Shown here one piece after another: positions 32,878-41,352 of a DNA stretch of 64,000 bases. The position numbers and the translations under genes were made by a program. The stretch is from Allobosea sp. LC85 (GTDB taxonomy: Bacteria > Pseudomonadota > Alphaproteobacteria > Rhizobiales > Beijerinckiaceae). The stretch's first letter is position 1. Every line of letters begins with the position of its first letter. The stretch covers positions 99,970-163,969 of the forward strand of contig NZ_JPKG01000016.1 in the NCBI RefSeq assembly GCF_000735605.1. Reading direction: 5' to 3'. The notes below the pieces were generated by a model, which saw only the letters and a list, made by a program, of their open reading frames with translations, searched no databases and was not told the origin of the DNA.

Positions 32878-35183
32878 GCGGGGGCCTGCCGGGCGGTCCG
32901 GACCCGCCAGAGATGCTGGCCGACCACCAGCGCGCCGAGCAGGAAGCCGGCCTCGTCGGTAATCGGCAGTGCCGCAACGAGCAACGCAGCTGCAATTGCC
33001 ATCAGAACGCGCTCCCACATTGCCAGCGGCGCCCGCAAATAACCGACCACGGTCGCGCCCCACAGGACCATCGCAAAGCTCGCCTTGGCGACAATGTAGA
33101 CGACCGACAGCCAATAGGCCGCGCCGTTCAGCCCCGCGACCGGCTGCAACATCAGGTTGGGATCGTAGACCGCCATGTAAGGCACCACGAAGCCCGGCAG
33201 CGCGATCTTCACGGCCTGCACACCGATCTTCATGCCCGAGACCTTCGCCATCGGCGCTGCCGCGAAGGCTGCGAGTGCGACCGGCGGTGTCAGGTCCGCC
33301 ATGATCCCGAAATAGAAGACGAACATGTGGCTGACGATCAGCGGCACCTCGAGCTGCAGCAGGATCGGCGCCGCCAGCGACGACGTGATGATGTAGTTCG
33401 GGATGGTCGGGATACCCATGCCGAGGATCAGGCTGAAGATCATCGTCAGCACCAGCGCGAGGAACATCGAGCTCTTGCCGATCCCGATCAGCCAGGAACC
33501 GAAGATCGTACCGATGCCGGTGAGCGTCATCGTGCCGATCACGATGCCGACGAGCGCGCAAGCGAGGCCGACCGGCAGGGCCTGACGCGCGCCATCGGCC
33601 AGGGCCTCGACGCAGGAATTCAGCACCTCGCGGCCGGACACGCCCCGGAACACATTCCAGACCACAAGTCCCAACACGACCATCAGCACGGTCGCCATGC
33701 TGATCGTCATCGACGCGGCCGAGACCAGCGCGAAGCCCACCCAGAAGACGATGCGCAAAGCAGGCGTGGTCAGGCCGGCTGCGATTGCAAGCGCGAGGAT
33801 CAGCGCGACGGTGAGCACAAGCCCGATCGCTCCCGCAAAGAGCGGCGTGAACCCCGCGAAGAGGAGATAGACCAGCACCAGCAGCGGCGCGATCAGATAC
33901 CAGTTCTTGCGCAATTCGGCGCGGGCGCTCGGCAGTTGCGACTTCGGCAGACCGTGCAGACCGAGCTTGCCCGCTTCGAGATGGACCGCCCAATAGCAGG
34001 CGGCGAAATAGAGCAGCGCCGGGATGATCGCCGCTTCGACGATCTTGGAATAGGGCACGTCGATCGTCTCGGCCATGATGAAGGCGACCGCGCCCATCAC
34101 CGGCGGCATGATCTGCCCGCCCATCGACGAGGTCGCCTCGACTCCGCCGGCAAAGGCCCCGGTGAAGCCGGAGCGCTTCATCAGCGGAATGGTGAACTGG
34201 CCGGACGCGACCACATTGGCGACGCCGGAGCCCGAAACCGTGCCCATCAGAGCGGACGATGCGACGCAGACCTTGCCGGGCCCACCCTGCTTGCCCCCGA
34301 ACAGGGCCATCGAGATGTCGTTGAAGAAGTCGATCACGCCGGCGCGTTCCATGAAGGCGCCGAACAGGATGAACAGGAAGATGAAGGTCGCCGACACGGC
34401 CGTCGGCGTTGCGTAGAGTCCTTCGGTACCGAACGCCATCTGCTCGACCACCTGTTCGAGGCTGTAGCCGCGATGGTCGAACGGCGCCGGCAGATAGTTG
34501 CCGAAGAAGCAATAGGCCAGGAAGGTGCCGGCCACGAGCGGCAAGGCAATGCCCATCGCACGCCAGACCAGCAGGAAGAGCACGGCAAGTGCCCCCAGGC
34601 CGACGACCATATCGAGAGGGGTGAGCTCGCCGGCGCGGTTCACCAGCTCGACATAGTTCCACCAATGATAAAGCCCGATGGCGAAGCCGAGCGCGCCAAC
34701 CGTCCACCAAAAGGTCCGCCCCGCGGGCGACGTCTCATCGGCATTGGCGAGCAAGCCGCAGGCGGTCAGGCAGAGGAAGCCGACATGGACCGTCCGCAAC
34801 ACCTGGTTCGGCAGCGTGCCGGTATAGAGCGAGACGAGCTCGAAGGCCCCGAACAGGCACAGGAAAGCGATCACAGCCTCGCCCATCACCCGGCCGCGAA
34901 GCACGGACAGGATGATCCAGCCGAGCCAGAGCACGAAGCCGGCTCGGATCAGCGTGATCGGCGTCAGCCAGCTGACCGTCTCGATCACCCGGAAGTCGAG
35001 CGGAATACCGAAGGCCGTCACGATCTGGAAGGCCGAGAAGGCAACGGCGATCCAGAACAGCAGGCGGCCCTTCCATCCGTTGCCAAAGGTCGCGGGCAGG
35101 CCATGCTCCGGATCATGCGGCGGCGCAGCGGGCGCCCCCGAGGCATCCGGTACGGCGAGAGGGCTCTTCTGGTCCTGGCTCAT
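32874..35183 (-). CDS. TRAP transporter fused 4TM-12TM permease
   Basis: A 769-residue membrane protein that fuses the small DctQ-like and large DctM-like TRAP subunits, as usual for TAXI-TRAP systems. Hydrophilic N-terminal residues (about 1-45) precede many hydrophobic segments. Diagnostic motifs are FGAFMERAGVIDFFNDISMALFGGKQGGPGKVCV, GTVSGSGVANV, GGVEATSSMGGQIMPPVMGAVAF and ILGMGIPTIPNYIITSSLAAP. It moves an organic solute across the inner membrane using a sodium or proton gradient. The start at 35183 has GGGGA about ten bases upstream. Confidence 0.92.
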   Translation of the reverse strand: MSQDQKSPLAVPDASGAPAAPPHDPEHGLPATFGNGWKGRLLFWIAVAFSAFQIVTAFGIPLDFRVIETVSWLTPITLIRAGFVLWLGWIILSVLRGRVMGEAVIAFLCLFGAFELVSLYTGTLPNQVLRTVHVGFLCLTACGLLANADETSPAGRTFWWTVGALGFAIGLYHWWNYVELVNRAGELTPLDMVVGLGALAVLFLLVWRAMGIALPLVAGTFLAYCFFGNYLPAPFDHRGYSLEQVVEQMAFGTEGLYATPTAVSATFIFLFILFGAFMERAGVIDFFNDISMALFGGKQGGPGKVCVASSALMGTVSGSGVANVVASGQFTIPLMKRSGFTGAFAGGVEATSSMGGQIMPPVMGAVAFIMAETIDVPYSKIVEAAIIPALLYFAACYWAVHLEAGKLGLHGLPKSQLPSARAELRKNWYLIAPLLVLVYLLFAGFTPLFAGAIGLVLTVALILALAIAAGLTTPALRIVFWVGFALVSAASMTISMATVLMVVLGLVVWNVFRGVSGREVLNSCVEALADGARQALPVGLACALVGIVIGTMTLTGIGTIFGSWLIGIGKSSMFLALVLTMIFSLILGMGIPTIPNYIITSSLAAPILLQLEVPLIVSHMFVFYFGIMADLTPPVALAAFAAAPMAKVSGMKIGVQAVKIALPGFVVPYMAVYDPNLMLQPVAGLNGAAYWLSVVYIVAKASFAMVLWGATVVGYLRAPLAMWERVLMAIAAALLVAALPITDEAGFLLGALVVGQHLWRVRTARQAPA

Positions 35184-35305
35184 CACTGCAAATCCCCGGT
35201 CCCGACCGCTTCGTATCCGGCGGTCTTTCTGGCAGCGCTTCAGACAAGAGGCGAGGCCGGTGAACCGGCCCCGCCCCAAGACTTTTGTCGAACGGGCCGA
35301 ACGGC

Positions 35306-36274
35306 TCAGGAGCCGACCTTCAGGCCCTTCTCCTTGAAGTAACGCGCGGCGCCCGGATGCAGCGGCAGCGGCATCCCGTCGAGCGCAGCCTCGAGCTTGA
35401 TCGCGCGTGCTGCGGCATGCGCCGCCGTCAGGTCACCGAGGTTCTCGTAGATCGCCTTGGTCATCTGATAGACGGTCTCTTCCTTCATGCCCTCATGGGT
35501 CACGAGGTAATTGACCACGGCAGCAGCCGGCACAGCGGCGGTCTGGCCGTTATAGGTGTTCGCCGGGATCGAGACCTTGACGAAGGGTGGGCCCGCCTTG
35601 TCCACCACGGCTGCAGGCACCTCGACGACCGTGATCTCGACCGAGGTCGAGAGATCCCGCAGCGAGGCGACACCGAGTCCGGCCGATTGCAGCGTGGCGT
35701 CGAGCTGGCGGTTCTTCATGAGTTCCACGGACTCTGCGAAGGGCAGATATTCGATCTTGCCCAGGTCCTTGTAGCTCATGCCCGCGGCGGCCAGGATCGC
35801 GCGCGCGTTCAGTTCGGTGCCGGATTTCGGTGCACCGACCGAGAGACGCTTGCCCTTGAGATCAGCCAGCGTCTTGATGCCGCTATCCTTCGACGCAACG
35901 ATCTGGACATAGTTCGGATAGATCGCGGTGATGCCGCGCAGCTTCTTCAACGGCGCCTTGAAGCCCGCCTCCTCGTCGCCCTTCCAGGCGGCGTCGAGCG
36001 AATCGCCGAGGGTGAAGGCGATCTCGCCCTTGCCCTGCTGCAGCAGTTGCAGGTTCTCGACGGAAGCCTTGGTGGCCTGCACGGTCGGGCGGACGTTTGG
36101 AACCTTCTCGCTATAGATTTTCGAGAGCGCGACGCCGAGCGGGTAATAGACCCCGGAGGTACCGCCGGTCAGCACATTGATGAAATCCTGCGCACGCACG
36201 CTTGCCGGCGCCACGGCGACCAGGAAAGCAGTGGCGATACCGGCCAGCGACCGGCCGCGAAGCAGCGTTGTCAT
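35306..36274 (-). CDS. TAXI-family TRAP transporter solute-binding protein
   Basis: A 322-residue periplasmic protein. The signal peptide is MTTLLRGRSLAGIATAFLVAVAPASVRAQ, then FINVLTGGTSGVYYPLGVALSKIYSE, the TAXI opening motif. Later come LKGKRLSVGAPKSGTELNARAILAAAGM and VQIVASKDSGIKTLADL. The ATG at 36274 follows GGGAGG by four bases. Family members bind glutamate, 2-oxoacids, dicarboxylates or unknown ligands. It is the first gene of the three-gene transporter operon. Import of a compound used by the neighbouring nitrile operon is possible but unproven. Confidence 0.92.
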   Translation of the reverse strand: MTTLLRGRSLAGIATAFLVAVAPASVRAQDFINVLTGGTSGVYYPLGVALSKIYSEKVPNVRPTVQATKASVENLQLLQQGKGEIAFTLGDSLDAAWKGDEEAGFKAPLKKLRGITAIYPNYVQIVASKDSGIKTLADLKGKRLSVGAPKSGTELNARAILAAAGMSYKDLGKIEYLPFAESVELMKNRQLDATLQSAGLGVASLRDLSTSVEITVVEVPAAVVDKAGPPFVKVSIPANTYNGQTAAVPAAAVVNYLVTHEGMKEETVYQMTKAIYENLGDLTAAHAAARAIKLEAALDGMPLPLHPGAARYFKEKGLKVGS

Positions 36275-36320
36275 AAAACCTCCCATCATATCCTCCGGCA
36301 CGAGCGGCCAGACTGAACAG

Positions 36321-36337
36321 GTTGTAGAGCACACAAC
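36321..36337. promoter_or_regulatory. Candidate operator in the TRAP/opgG divergent region
   Basis: GTTGT and ACAAC are separated by seven bases. The pattern resembles GntR- or TetR-type operators and lies about 50 bases upstream of the TAXI gene start. The intergenic region (36275-36511) also precedes the divergent opgG gene. No clear -35/-10 pair was found. A short palindrome of this kind can occur by chance. Confidence 0.3.
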
Positions 36338-36511
36338 TCGGCAAGGGAAAGTCAAACCAAGGTCCCGCTTCGCGCGGTCTGCCGCAGCTGCGTGACGCTT
36401 TCGCCATTTTTCCGGTGCATGCGGCACCCACTCGCCACCGGTTGCCCTTGTCCATTGGACAGGTTAGCCCGGACAATGACCCTCCTGAGAGCCGCCGAGA
36501 CCGTTCCGACC

Positions 36512-38131
36512 ATGCAAGCCCGCACGAAATCGCCCTCCCTGGACCGCCGCACGCTGCTCGCCGGCGCAAGCGCCACGGCGGCGCTCGCCGCGCTCGGCTT
36601 CGCCCCGGCGGCCCTGGCACAGCAGGGACTGAAGCTCGGCGAGGCGGAGGCATTCACTTTCGAAGGGCTGAAGGCGCGCGCCCGCGACCTTGCCGGCAAG
36701 CCCTATGCACCGCCCCCGCCGCCACGCGCCGATATCCTGGAGCGGATCGACTACGACGCCCATGGCAAGATCAAGTTCAAGCCGGAGATGGCCTTGTGGG
36801 CGAACGGCCCCTCGCCTTGGCCGGTGACCTTCTTCCATCTCGGTCGCTATTTCCAGAAGCCGGTGCGCATGCATGTCCTCGACAGCGGCAAGGCGCGCGA
36901 GATCGTCTATGATGAGAGCTATTTCGAGATGCCGGCGGATTCACCGGCGCGCCAATTGCCGGCGGGCGCGGGTTTCGCCGGTTTCCGCTTCCAGGAGAGC
37001 CGCTCCGGACATCCCGGCCGCAAGGGCGAGAAGCTCGATTGGCAGAAGAACGACTGGGTCGCTTTCCTCGGCGCCTCCTATTTCCGCGCCATTGGCGAGC
37101 TCTATCAATATGGCCTGTCCGCCCGCGGCCTCGCCATCGATCCGGCCGTCGGCGGCAAGGTTGAGGAATTTCCGGATTTCACCCATATCTGGCTGGAGAC
37201 GCCGCAGGCCTCGGCCGAGTATGTTGTCGTCTATGCCCTGCTCTCCGGCCCCAGCGTTGCCGGTGCCTATCGCTTCCGCATGCATCGCGGCAAGGGCGTC
37301 GACATGGAGATCGAAAAGGCGATCTTCCTGCGCAATGACGTCGCCCGGCTTGGCATCGCGCCTCTGACCTCGATGTACTGGTATTCGGAGACGGCCAAAT
37401 CGACCGCCGTCGACTGGCGCCCAGAGGTGCATGATTCCGACGGTCTCGCACTCTGGACCGGCTCCGGAGAACGCGCCTGGCGGCCCCTCAACAACCCCAG
37501 CCGCACCACCGCCTCGTCCTTCGTCGACAACAATCCGCGCGGTTTCGGCCTGATGCAGCGCGACCGCGAAGTCGGTCATTATCTCGACGGCGTTTTCTAC
37601 GAGCGTCGCCCCAGCCTCTGGATCGAGACGATCGGCCAATGGGGCAAGGGCGCCGTTCAGCTCATCGAGATCCCGACCGACGACGAAATCCACGACAATA
37701 TCGTCGTGATGTGGGTGCCCGAGACTCCCGCCAAGGCCGGTGCCGCCTACGAGTTCCACTACAAGCTGCATTGGCTCGCAGACGAACCCTTCCCCTCCCC
37801 GCTCGGCCGGGTCGTCGCAACGCGGCTCGGCAATGGCGGCCAGCCCGGGACCACCCGCCCAAAGGGCGTGCGCAAGTTCATGGTCGAGTTCAAAGGCCCG
37901 GTGCTGGAGAATATTCCCTTCGGCGTGAAGCCCGAGGTCGTGCTCTCGGCCTCGCGCGGCTCGTTCTCCTATGTCTTCGCCGAGGCCGTGCCGAACGATG
38001 TGCCCGGCCATTGGCGCGCACAATTCGACCTGACAGTCGAGGGCACGGACCCGGTCGAGATGCGCTGCTACCTGCGCGGCGGCGACACCGTCCTGACCGA
38101 AACCTGGCTGTACCAGTATCTGCCGTTCTGA
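36512..38131 (+). CDS. opgG: Periplasmic glucan biosynthesis protein (OpgG/OpgD family)
   Basis: A 539-residue OpgG/OpgD (MdoG) protein. Residues 1-36 form a twin-arginine signal (SLDRRTLLAGASATAALAALGF ... ALA). The mature part starts with FTFEGLKARARDLAGKPY and contains FHLGRYFQKPVRMHVLD, DWVAFLGASYFRAIGELYQYGLSARGLAID, EVHDSDGLALWTGSGERAWRPL and NNPRGFGLMQRDR, all family features. It acts in the periplasm on osmoregulated beta-glucans. Tat export is typical of OpgD; the family name is firm but the G or D assignment is not. The start could also be the ATG at 36476, 12 codons upstream. Confidence 0.88.
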   Translation: MQARTKSPSLDRRTLLAGASATAALAALGFAPAALAQQGLKLGEAEAFTFEGLKARARDLAGKPYAPPPPPRADILERIDYDAHGKIKFKPEMALWANGPSPWPVTFFHLGRYFQKPVRMHVLDSGKAREIVYDESYFEMPADSPARQLPAGAGFAGFRFQESRSGHPGRKGEKLDWQKNDWVAFLGASYFRAIGELYQYGLSARGLAIDPAVGGKVEEFPDFTHIWLETPQASAEYVVVYALLSGPSVAGAYRFRMHRGKGVDMEIEKAIFLRNDVARLGIAPLTSMYWYSETAKSTAVDWRPEVHDSDGLALWTGSGERAWRPLNNPSRTTASSFVDNNPRGFGLMQRDREVGHYLDGVFYERRPSLWIETIGQWGKGAVQLIEIPTDDEIHDNIVVMWVPETPAKAGAAYEFHYKLHWLADEPFPSPLGRVVATRLGNGGQPGTTRPKGVRKFMVEFKGPVLENIPFGVKPEVVLSASRGSFSYVFAEAVPNDVPGHWRAQFDLTVEGTDPVEMRCYLRGGDTVLTETWLYQYLPF

Positions 38132-38143
38132 GCGGGAACCGCT

Positions 38144-38473
38144 TCAGCCTTCCATCTGGCGTTTCCGCACCCGCTCCACGGACACGAACAATGTATTGGC
38201 TGCGCCAGGCTCGACGCTGAACACGTCGAAGCTCGGCGCATCCGGATGATCGGCCGACATATGCAGCGCGGCGGCGCCCTTGCGGCCAGCAAAGGCCATG
38301 ATGCGGAAACTCAGCCCGTCGGGGAGGCCGATCTCGATCGCATCTGCCGGAATCTCCGTGACGACGCCGTCACGGACGGCTCTGAAGGTCACTCGGTCAC
38401 CACTCACACGCCCGCTCCAGTCCTGCTGCCATTGACCATGGTGGATAACGCCACTGCCGGAAGCCGACAACAA
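38144..38473 (-). CDS. Hypothetical protein, 109 residues
   Basis: A minus-strand frame from a TTG at 38473. A stop codon lies only three codons upstream (TAG-CGA-TTG, then the TTG start), so the protein cannot be much longer. Residues 20-109 alternate hydrophobic and polar (VSGDRVTFRAVRDGVVTEIPADAIEIGLPDGLSF, FDVFSVEPGAANTLFVSVERV), suggesting a small beta-rich domain. No family is recognised. It converges with opgG and diverges from the zinc operon, so it might share the regulatory region at 38474-38522. The start codon is weak and the gene may be a decayed remnant. Confidence 0.4.
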   Translation of the reverse strand: MLSASGSGVIHHGQWQQDWSGRVSGDRVTFRAVRDGVVTEIPADAIEIGLPDGLSFRIMAFAGRKGAAALHMSADHPDAPSFDVFSVEPGAANTLFVSVERVRKRQMEG

Positions 38474-38503
38474 TCGCTATCTCGCTTGCCCCGGAGGTCG
38501 CGC

Positions 38504-38517
38504 AACATTATATCATT
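38504..38517. promoter_or_regulatory. Candidate Zur box upstream of the zinc uptake operon
   Basis: On the minus strand this reads AATGATATAATGTT. It agrees at 10 of 13 positions with an ATGTTATAACATT-type core, as known for alphaproteobacterial Zur sites. It is an AT-rich island in GC-rich DNA, six bases before the ATG of the 49-residue peptide and directly ahead of znuC. A second candidate lies before znuA. The match is approximate. Confidence 0.45.
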
Positions 38518-38522
38518 CACCG

Positions 38523-38672
38523 ATGAGCCACTCTCACCGCCGTCCTGCAGCCACTGCCCTCTCGGAAGATCCGGGGTGGTCTTTGCTGCGCCTTTCGGCA
38601 GCGGGTCGGCTCGGGCTTGCGCTCGGCATCATCGCCCTGCTCTGGCTTGCAACCCTTGCAGTCATCTCCTGA
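38523..38672 (+). CDS. Small membrane peptide (49 residues) leading the zinc operon
   Basis: ATG at 38523, TGA at 38670-38672. It starts MSHSHRRPAATALSEDPG, with two His residues, followed by WSLLRLSAAGRL and one membrane helix (LGLALGIIALLWLATLAVIS) at the C-terminus. It ends 15 bases before the znuC GTG and follows a candidate Zur box. Length, position and composition are unlikely to be chance: coding-like GC-rich third positions, a clean single helix and an operon position. I recall similar short peptides ahead of metal ABC operons in Rhizobiales but cannot confirm it. It might modulate the ZnuB/ZnuC complex. Confidence 0.65.
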   Translation: MSHSHRRPAATALSEDPGWSLLRLSAAGRLGLALGIIALLWLATLAVIS

Positions 38673-38687
38673 CGAAAGCTGCCCTTC

Positions 38688-39422
38688 GTGCCCGCCATTC
38701 GCCTCGATGATCTCACGCTCGGGTATGACCGCCACCCGGCGGTTCATCACCTCTCGGGCGAAATCGCCGCCGGAAGCCTGACCGCAATCGTCGGACCGAA
38801 CGGCGCCGGAAAATCGACGCTGCTGAAGGGCATTGCCGGTGCCTTGGCACCGCTCGACGGTCACCTGACGCTCGCCCGCGGCAAGCGCCTCGCCTATCTG
38901 CCGCAATCGGCGGAACTCGATCGGTCCTTCCCGATCCATGTCTACGATCTCGTCGCCATGGGGCTGTGGGGCAAGGCCGGCATCTTCGGCCGCATCGGCT
39001 TCGGAGCGAAGACCAGGATCGAGGAAGCGATCGCCGCCGTCGGCCTGACCGGCTTCGAGCGCAGGCCGATTGCCAATCTCTCCGGCGGCCAGATGCAGCG
39101 CGCTCTCTTCGCGCGCCTGCTGCTGCAGGACGCCGATATCATTCTGCTCGACGAACCCTTCACCGCCATCGACGCCCGGACCACCGCCGATCTGCTCGCC
39201 TTGGTTCAGCGCTGGCATGGTGAGGCGCGCACCGTGGTAGCGGTCCTCCACGACATCGAAACGGTGAGGCGCGCCTTCCCCGAGACACTGCTTCTGGCAC
39301 GCGAGGCCGTAGCCTGGGGGACGACCGACGACGTCCTGACGCCTGAAAACCAGCTCAGGGCCCGGCGCATGGTCGAGGCTTTCGACAGCCATGCCCCCGC
39401 CTGCAACCGCGACGCGGCCTGA
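38688..39422 (+). CDS. znuC: Zinc ABC transporter ATP-binding protein
   Basis: A 244-residue metal-type ABC ATPase. Walker A is GPNGAGKST, the Q-loop region is LAYLPQSAELDRSFPI (the LPQ...D motif of manganese/zinc ATPases), the signature is LSGGQMQRALFARLL, Walker B is IILLDEPFTAID, and the H-loop is AVLHDIETV. It starts with GTG at 38688. It drives zinc import with ZnuB and ZnuA, encoded immediately downstream. Regulation by Zur is likely. Confidence 0.92.
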   Translation: MPAIRLDDLTLGYDRHPAVHHLSGEIAAGSLTAIVGPNGAGKSTLLKGIAGALAPLDGHLTLARGKRLAYLPQSAELDRSFPIHVYDLVAMGLWGKAGIFGRIGFGAKTRIEEAIAAVGLTGFERRPIANLSGGQMQRALFARLLLQDADIILLDEPFTAIDARTTADLLALVQRWHGEARTVVAVLHDIETVRRAFPETLLLAREAVAWGTTDDVLTPENQLRARRMVEAFDSHAPACNRDAA

Positions 39423-39446
39423 ACCTTCCGCAAACCTGGCACGCCG

Positions 39447-40322
39447 ATGCTCCACGATATTTTCATCGGCCCCTTCGCCGAGTTCGACTTCATGCGCCGG
39501 GCCTTGGTCGGCGTCGTCGCGCTCGCCGTCTCCGGTGCGCCGATCGGCGTCTTCCTGATGCTGCGACGCATGAGCCTGACCGGCGATGCCATGGCGCATG
39601 CGATCCTGCCCGGCGCGGCAATCGGCTATCTCGTCGCGGGTTTCTCGCTGCCGGCCATGACCGTCGGCGGTCTGGCCGCCGGATTTGCCGTCGCGCTAGC
39701 GGCCGGCGCGGTCGCAAGGCTGACCGTGATGAAGGAAGACGCCTCGCTTGCCGCCTTCTACCTGATCTCGCTGGCGCTCGGCGTCACCATCGTCTCGCTG
39801 CGCGGCTCGGCGGTCGACCTTTTCCATGTCCTGTTCGGCAATGTGCTGGCGCTCGATGACGATGTGCTGCTGCTGCTTTCGAGCGTTGCGACACTGACCC
39901 TGATCACGCTGGCGCTGGCCTATCGCCCTCTCGTACTCGAATGCGTCGATCCGGGATTCCTGCGCTCGGTCAGCCGCTCCGGCGGTGTCGTGCATCTCAC
40001 CTTCCTTGGCCTCGTCGTGCTCAATCTGGTGGCCGGTTTCCATGCGCTCGGCACCCTGCTTGCGGTCGGTCTGATGATGCTGCCGGCCGCCGCAGCACGA
40101 TTCTGGACTGCCGATATCACGCGACTGATCCTGCTCGCCTCCGGTTTCGGCATCCTGTCCGGCTATGCCGGGCTGGTCGTGTCCTACTCAGCCGGCAGTA
40201 ATCTTCCCGCGGGACCGGCCGTCATTCTCTCCGCCGGTGCGCTCTATCTCGGCTCACTCCTGTTCGGCACGCAGGGCGGGCTCGCGCGTCGGCTCTTGCC
40301 TCGCTCGCATCTCCAGCGCTAG
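39447..40322 (+). CDS. znuB: Zinc ABC transporter permease
   Basis: A 291-residue ABC-3 family permease with about eight hydrophobic segments. Characteristic stretches are FDFMRRALVGVVALAVSGAPIGVFLMLRRMSLTGDAMAHAILPGAAIGY near the N-terminus and LHVLFGNVLALDD-like DLFHVLFGNVLALDDD in the centre. GTLLAVGLMMLPAAAARFWT follows in the second half. It lies 24 bases after znuC. Confidence 0.92.
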   Translation: MLHDIFIGPFAEFDFMRRALVGVVALAVSGAPIGVFLMLRRMSLTGDAMAHAILPGAAIGYLVAGFSLPAMTVGGLAAGFAVALAAGAVARLTVMKEDASLAAFYLISLALGVTIVSLRGSAVDLFHVLFGNVLALDDDVLLLLSSVATLTLITLALAYRPLVLECVDPGFLRSVSRSGGVVHLTFLGLVVLNLVAGFHALGTLLAVGLMMLPAAAARFWTADITRLILLASGFGILSGYAGLVVSYSAGSNLPAGPAVILSAGALYLGSLLFGTQGGLARRLLPRSHLQR

Positions 40323-40324
40323 TG

Positions 40325-40341
40325 ATGTTATAGTGTTTCAT
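40325..40341. promoter_or_regulatory. Candidate second Zur box before znuA
   Basis: ATGTTATAGTGTTTCAT, 19 bases upstream of the znuA ATG and just after the znuB stop. The left half (ATGTTATA) fits a Zur core well; the right half is imperfect. It could give znuA its own zinc-controlled promoter. This would be useful because the binding protein is needed in excess. Confidence 0.45.
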
Positions 40342-40359
40342 TATCTGCTGGAGAGCCGC

Positions 40360-41310
40360 ATGTTGAATCGTCGTCACGTCATCGCCGGGCTCACCGCGGG
40401 ATTAGCCTTGTCGGCCGTGCCGTTGATGGCGCGCGCGCAGGAGAAACTGCCGGTCGTGGCGAGCTTCTCCATCCTTGGCGATTTCGCCAAGGAGATCGGC
40501 GGCGAACGCGTCGCGGTGACGATGCTGGTCGGACCCGATGGCGATGCGCATGTCTATTCGCCGACGCCGGCCGATGCGAAGAGCATGACTGCAGCGAAGC
40601 TGGTCCTGATCAACGGGCTGAAATTCGAAGGCTGGTTGTCCCGGCTGATCAAATCCTCCGGCACGAGCGCAACCATCGCGACGGCAACGCGGGGAATCTC
40701 CCCCCTGAAGCTGAAGGACGACGACCACGGCAAGGACCAGCACGGCAAGTCGGGCGGGCATGATCACGCAGGCGCGGACGATCCGCACGCCTGGCAGAGC
40801 GTGGCCAACGCCAAGCTCTATATCGCGAATATCCGCGATGCGCTGAGCGCAGCCGACCCTGCCGGCAAGGCGGCCTACGAGGCCAATGCCGCGGCCTATC
40901 TCGGCAAGCTCGACGCACTTGAAAGCGAGATCCAGGCTGCGGTGGCCCGTATTCCGGCCGACCGGCGCAGGGCCATCACGTCGCATGATGCCTTCGGCTA
41001 TTTCGTCAAGGCCTATGGCATTGAATTCGTGGCGCCGCAGGGTGTTTCGACCGAGGCGGAGGCTTCTGCCAAGGACGTGGCGCGCATCATTCGCCAGGTG
41101 AAGGCGCAGAAAATTCCGGCAGTCTTCCTCGAGAATATCACCAATCCGCGGCTGATCGAGCAGATCGCGCGCGAGACCGGAGCCAATATCGGCGGCCGGC
41201 TCTACTCCGACGCGCTCTCGAACGCTTCCGGCCCTGCCGGGACTTACATCGAGATGATGCGACACAATATAAGGCAGATCGAAAAGGCGCTCGGCACAGG
41301 CGCAGCGTAA
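40360..41310 (+). CDS. znuA: Zinc ABC transporter substrate-binding protein
   Basis: A 316-residue periplasmic cluster A-I binding protein. The leader (MLNRRHVIAGLTAGLALSAV...ARAQ) has an RR pair and may use Tat or Sec. Probable zinc ligands are H64 (GDAHVYSP), H143 (DPHAWQ), H209 (SHDAFGY) and D284 (YSDALS). The flexible His/Asp-rich loop at about 119-141 (DDDHGKDQHGKSGGHDHAGA) is the mark of zinc-specific ZnuA. The ATG at 40360 has GGAG seven bases upstream. It completes the ZnuABC importer. Confidence 0.94.
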   Translation: MLNRRHVIAGLTAGLALSAVPLMARAQEKLPVVASFSILGDFAKEIGGERVAVTMLVGPDGDAHVYSPTPADAKSMTAAKLVLINGLKFEGWLSRLIKSSGTSATIATATRGISPLKLKDDDHGKDQHGKSGGHDHAGADDPHAWQSVANAKLYIANIRDALSAADPAGKAAYEANAAAYLGKLDALESEIQAAVARIPADRRRAITSHDAFGYFVKAYGIEFVAPQGVSTEAEASAKDVARIIRQVKAQKIPAVFLENITNPRLIEQIARETGANIGGRLYSDALSNASGPAGTYIEMMRHNIRQIEKALGTGAA

Positions 41311-41352
41311 GCTGCGCTCGCGAGCGGCACTCGGCAGCAATCAGGTCGTCCC

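Noticed and set aside
32850..35342. Plus-strand open frame of 830 codons rich in His, Arg and Asp
   Set aside because: Antisense of the TRAP permease; composition is that of complemented hydrophobic codons.
38246..38710. Plus-strand open frame covering the peptide and znuC start
   Set aside because: It runs through the hypothetical minus gene, the zinc peptide and the znuC start in another frame, with no motif and no ribosome site.
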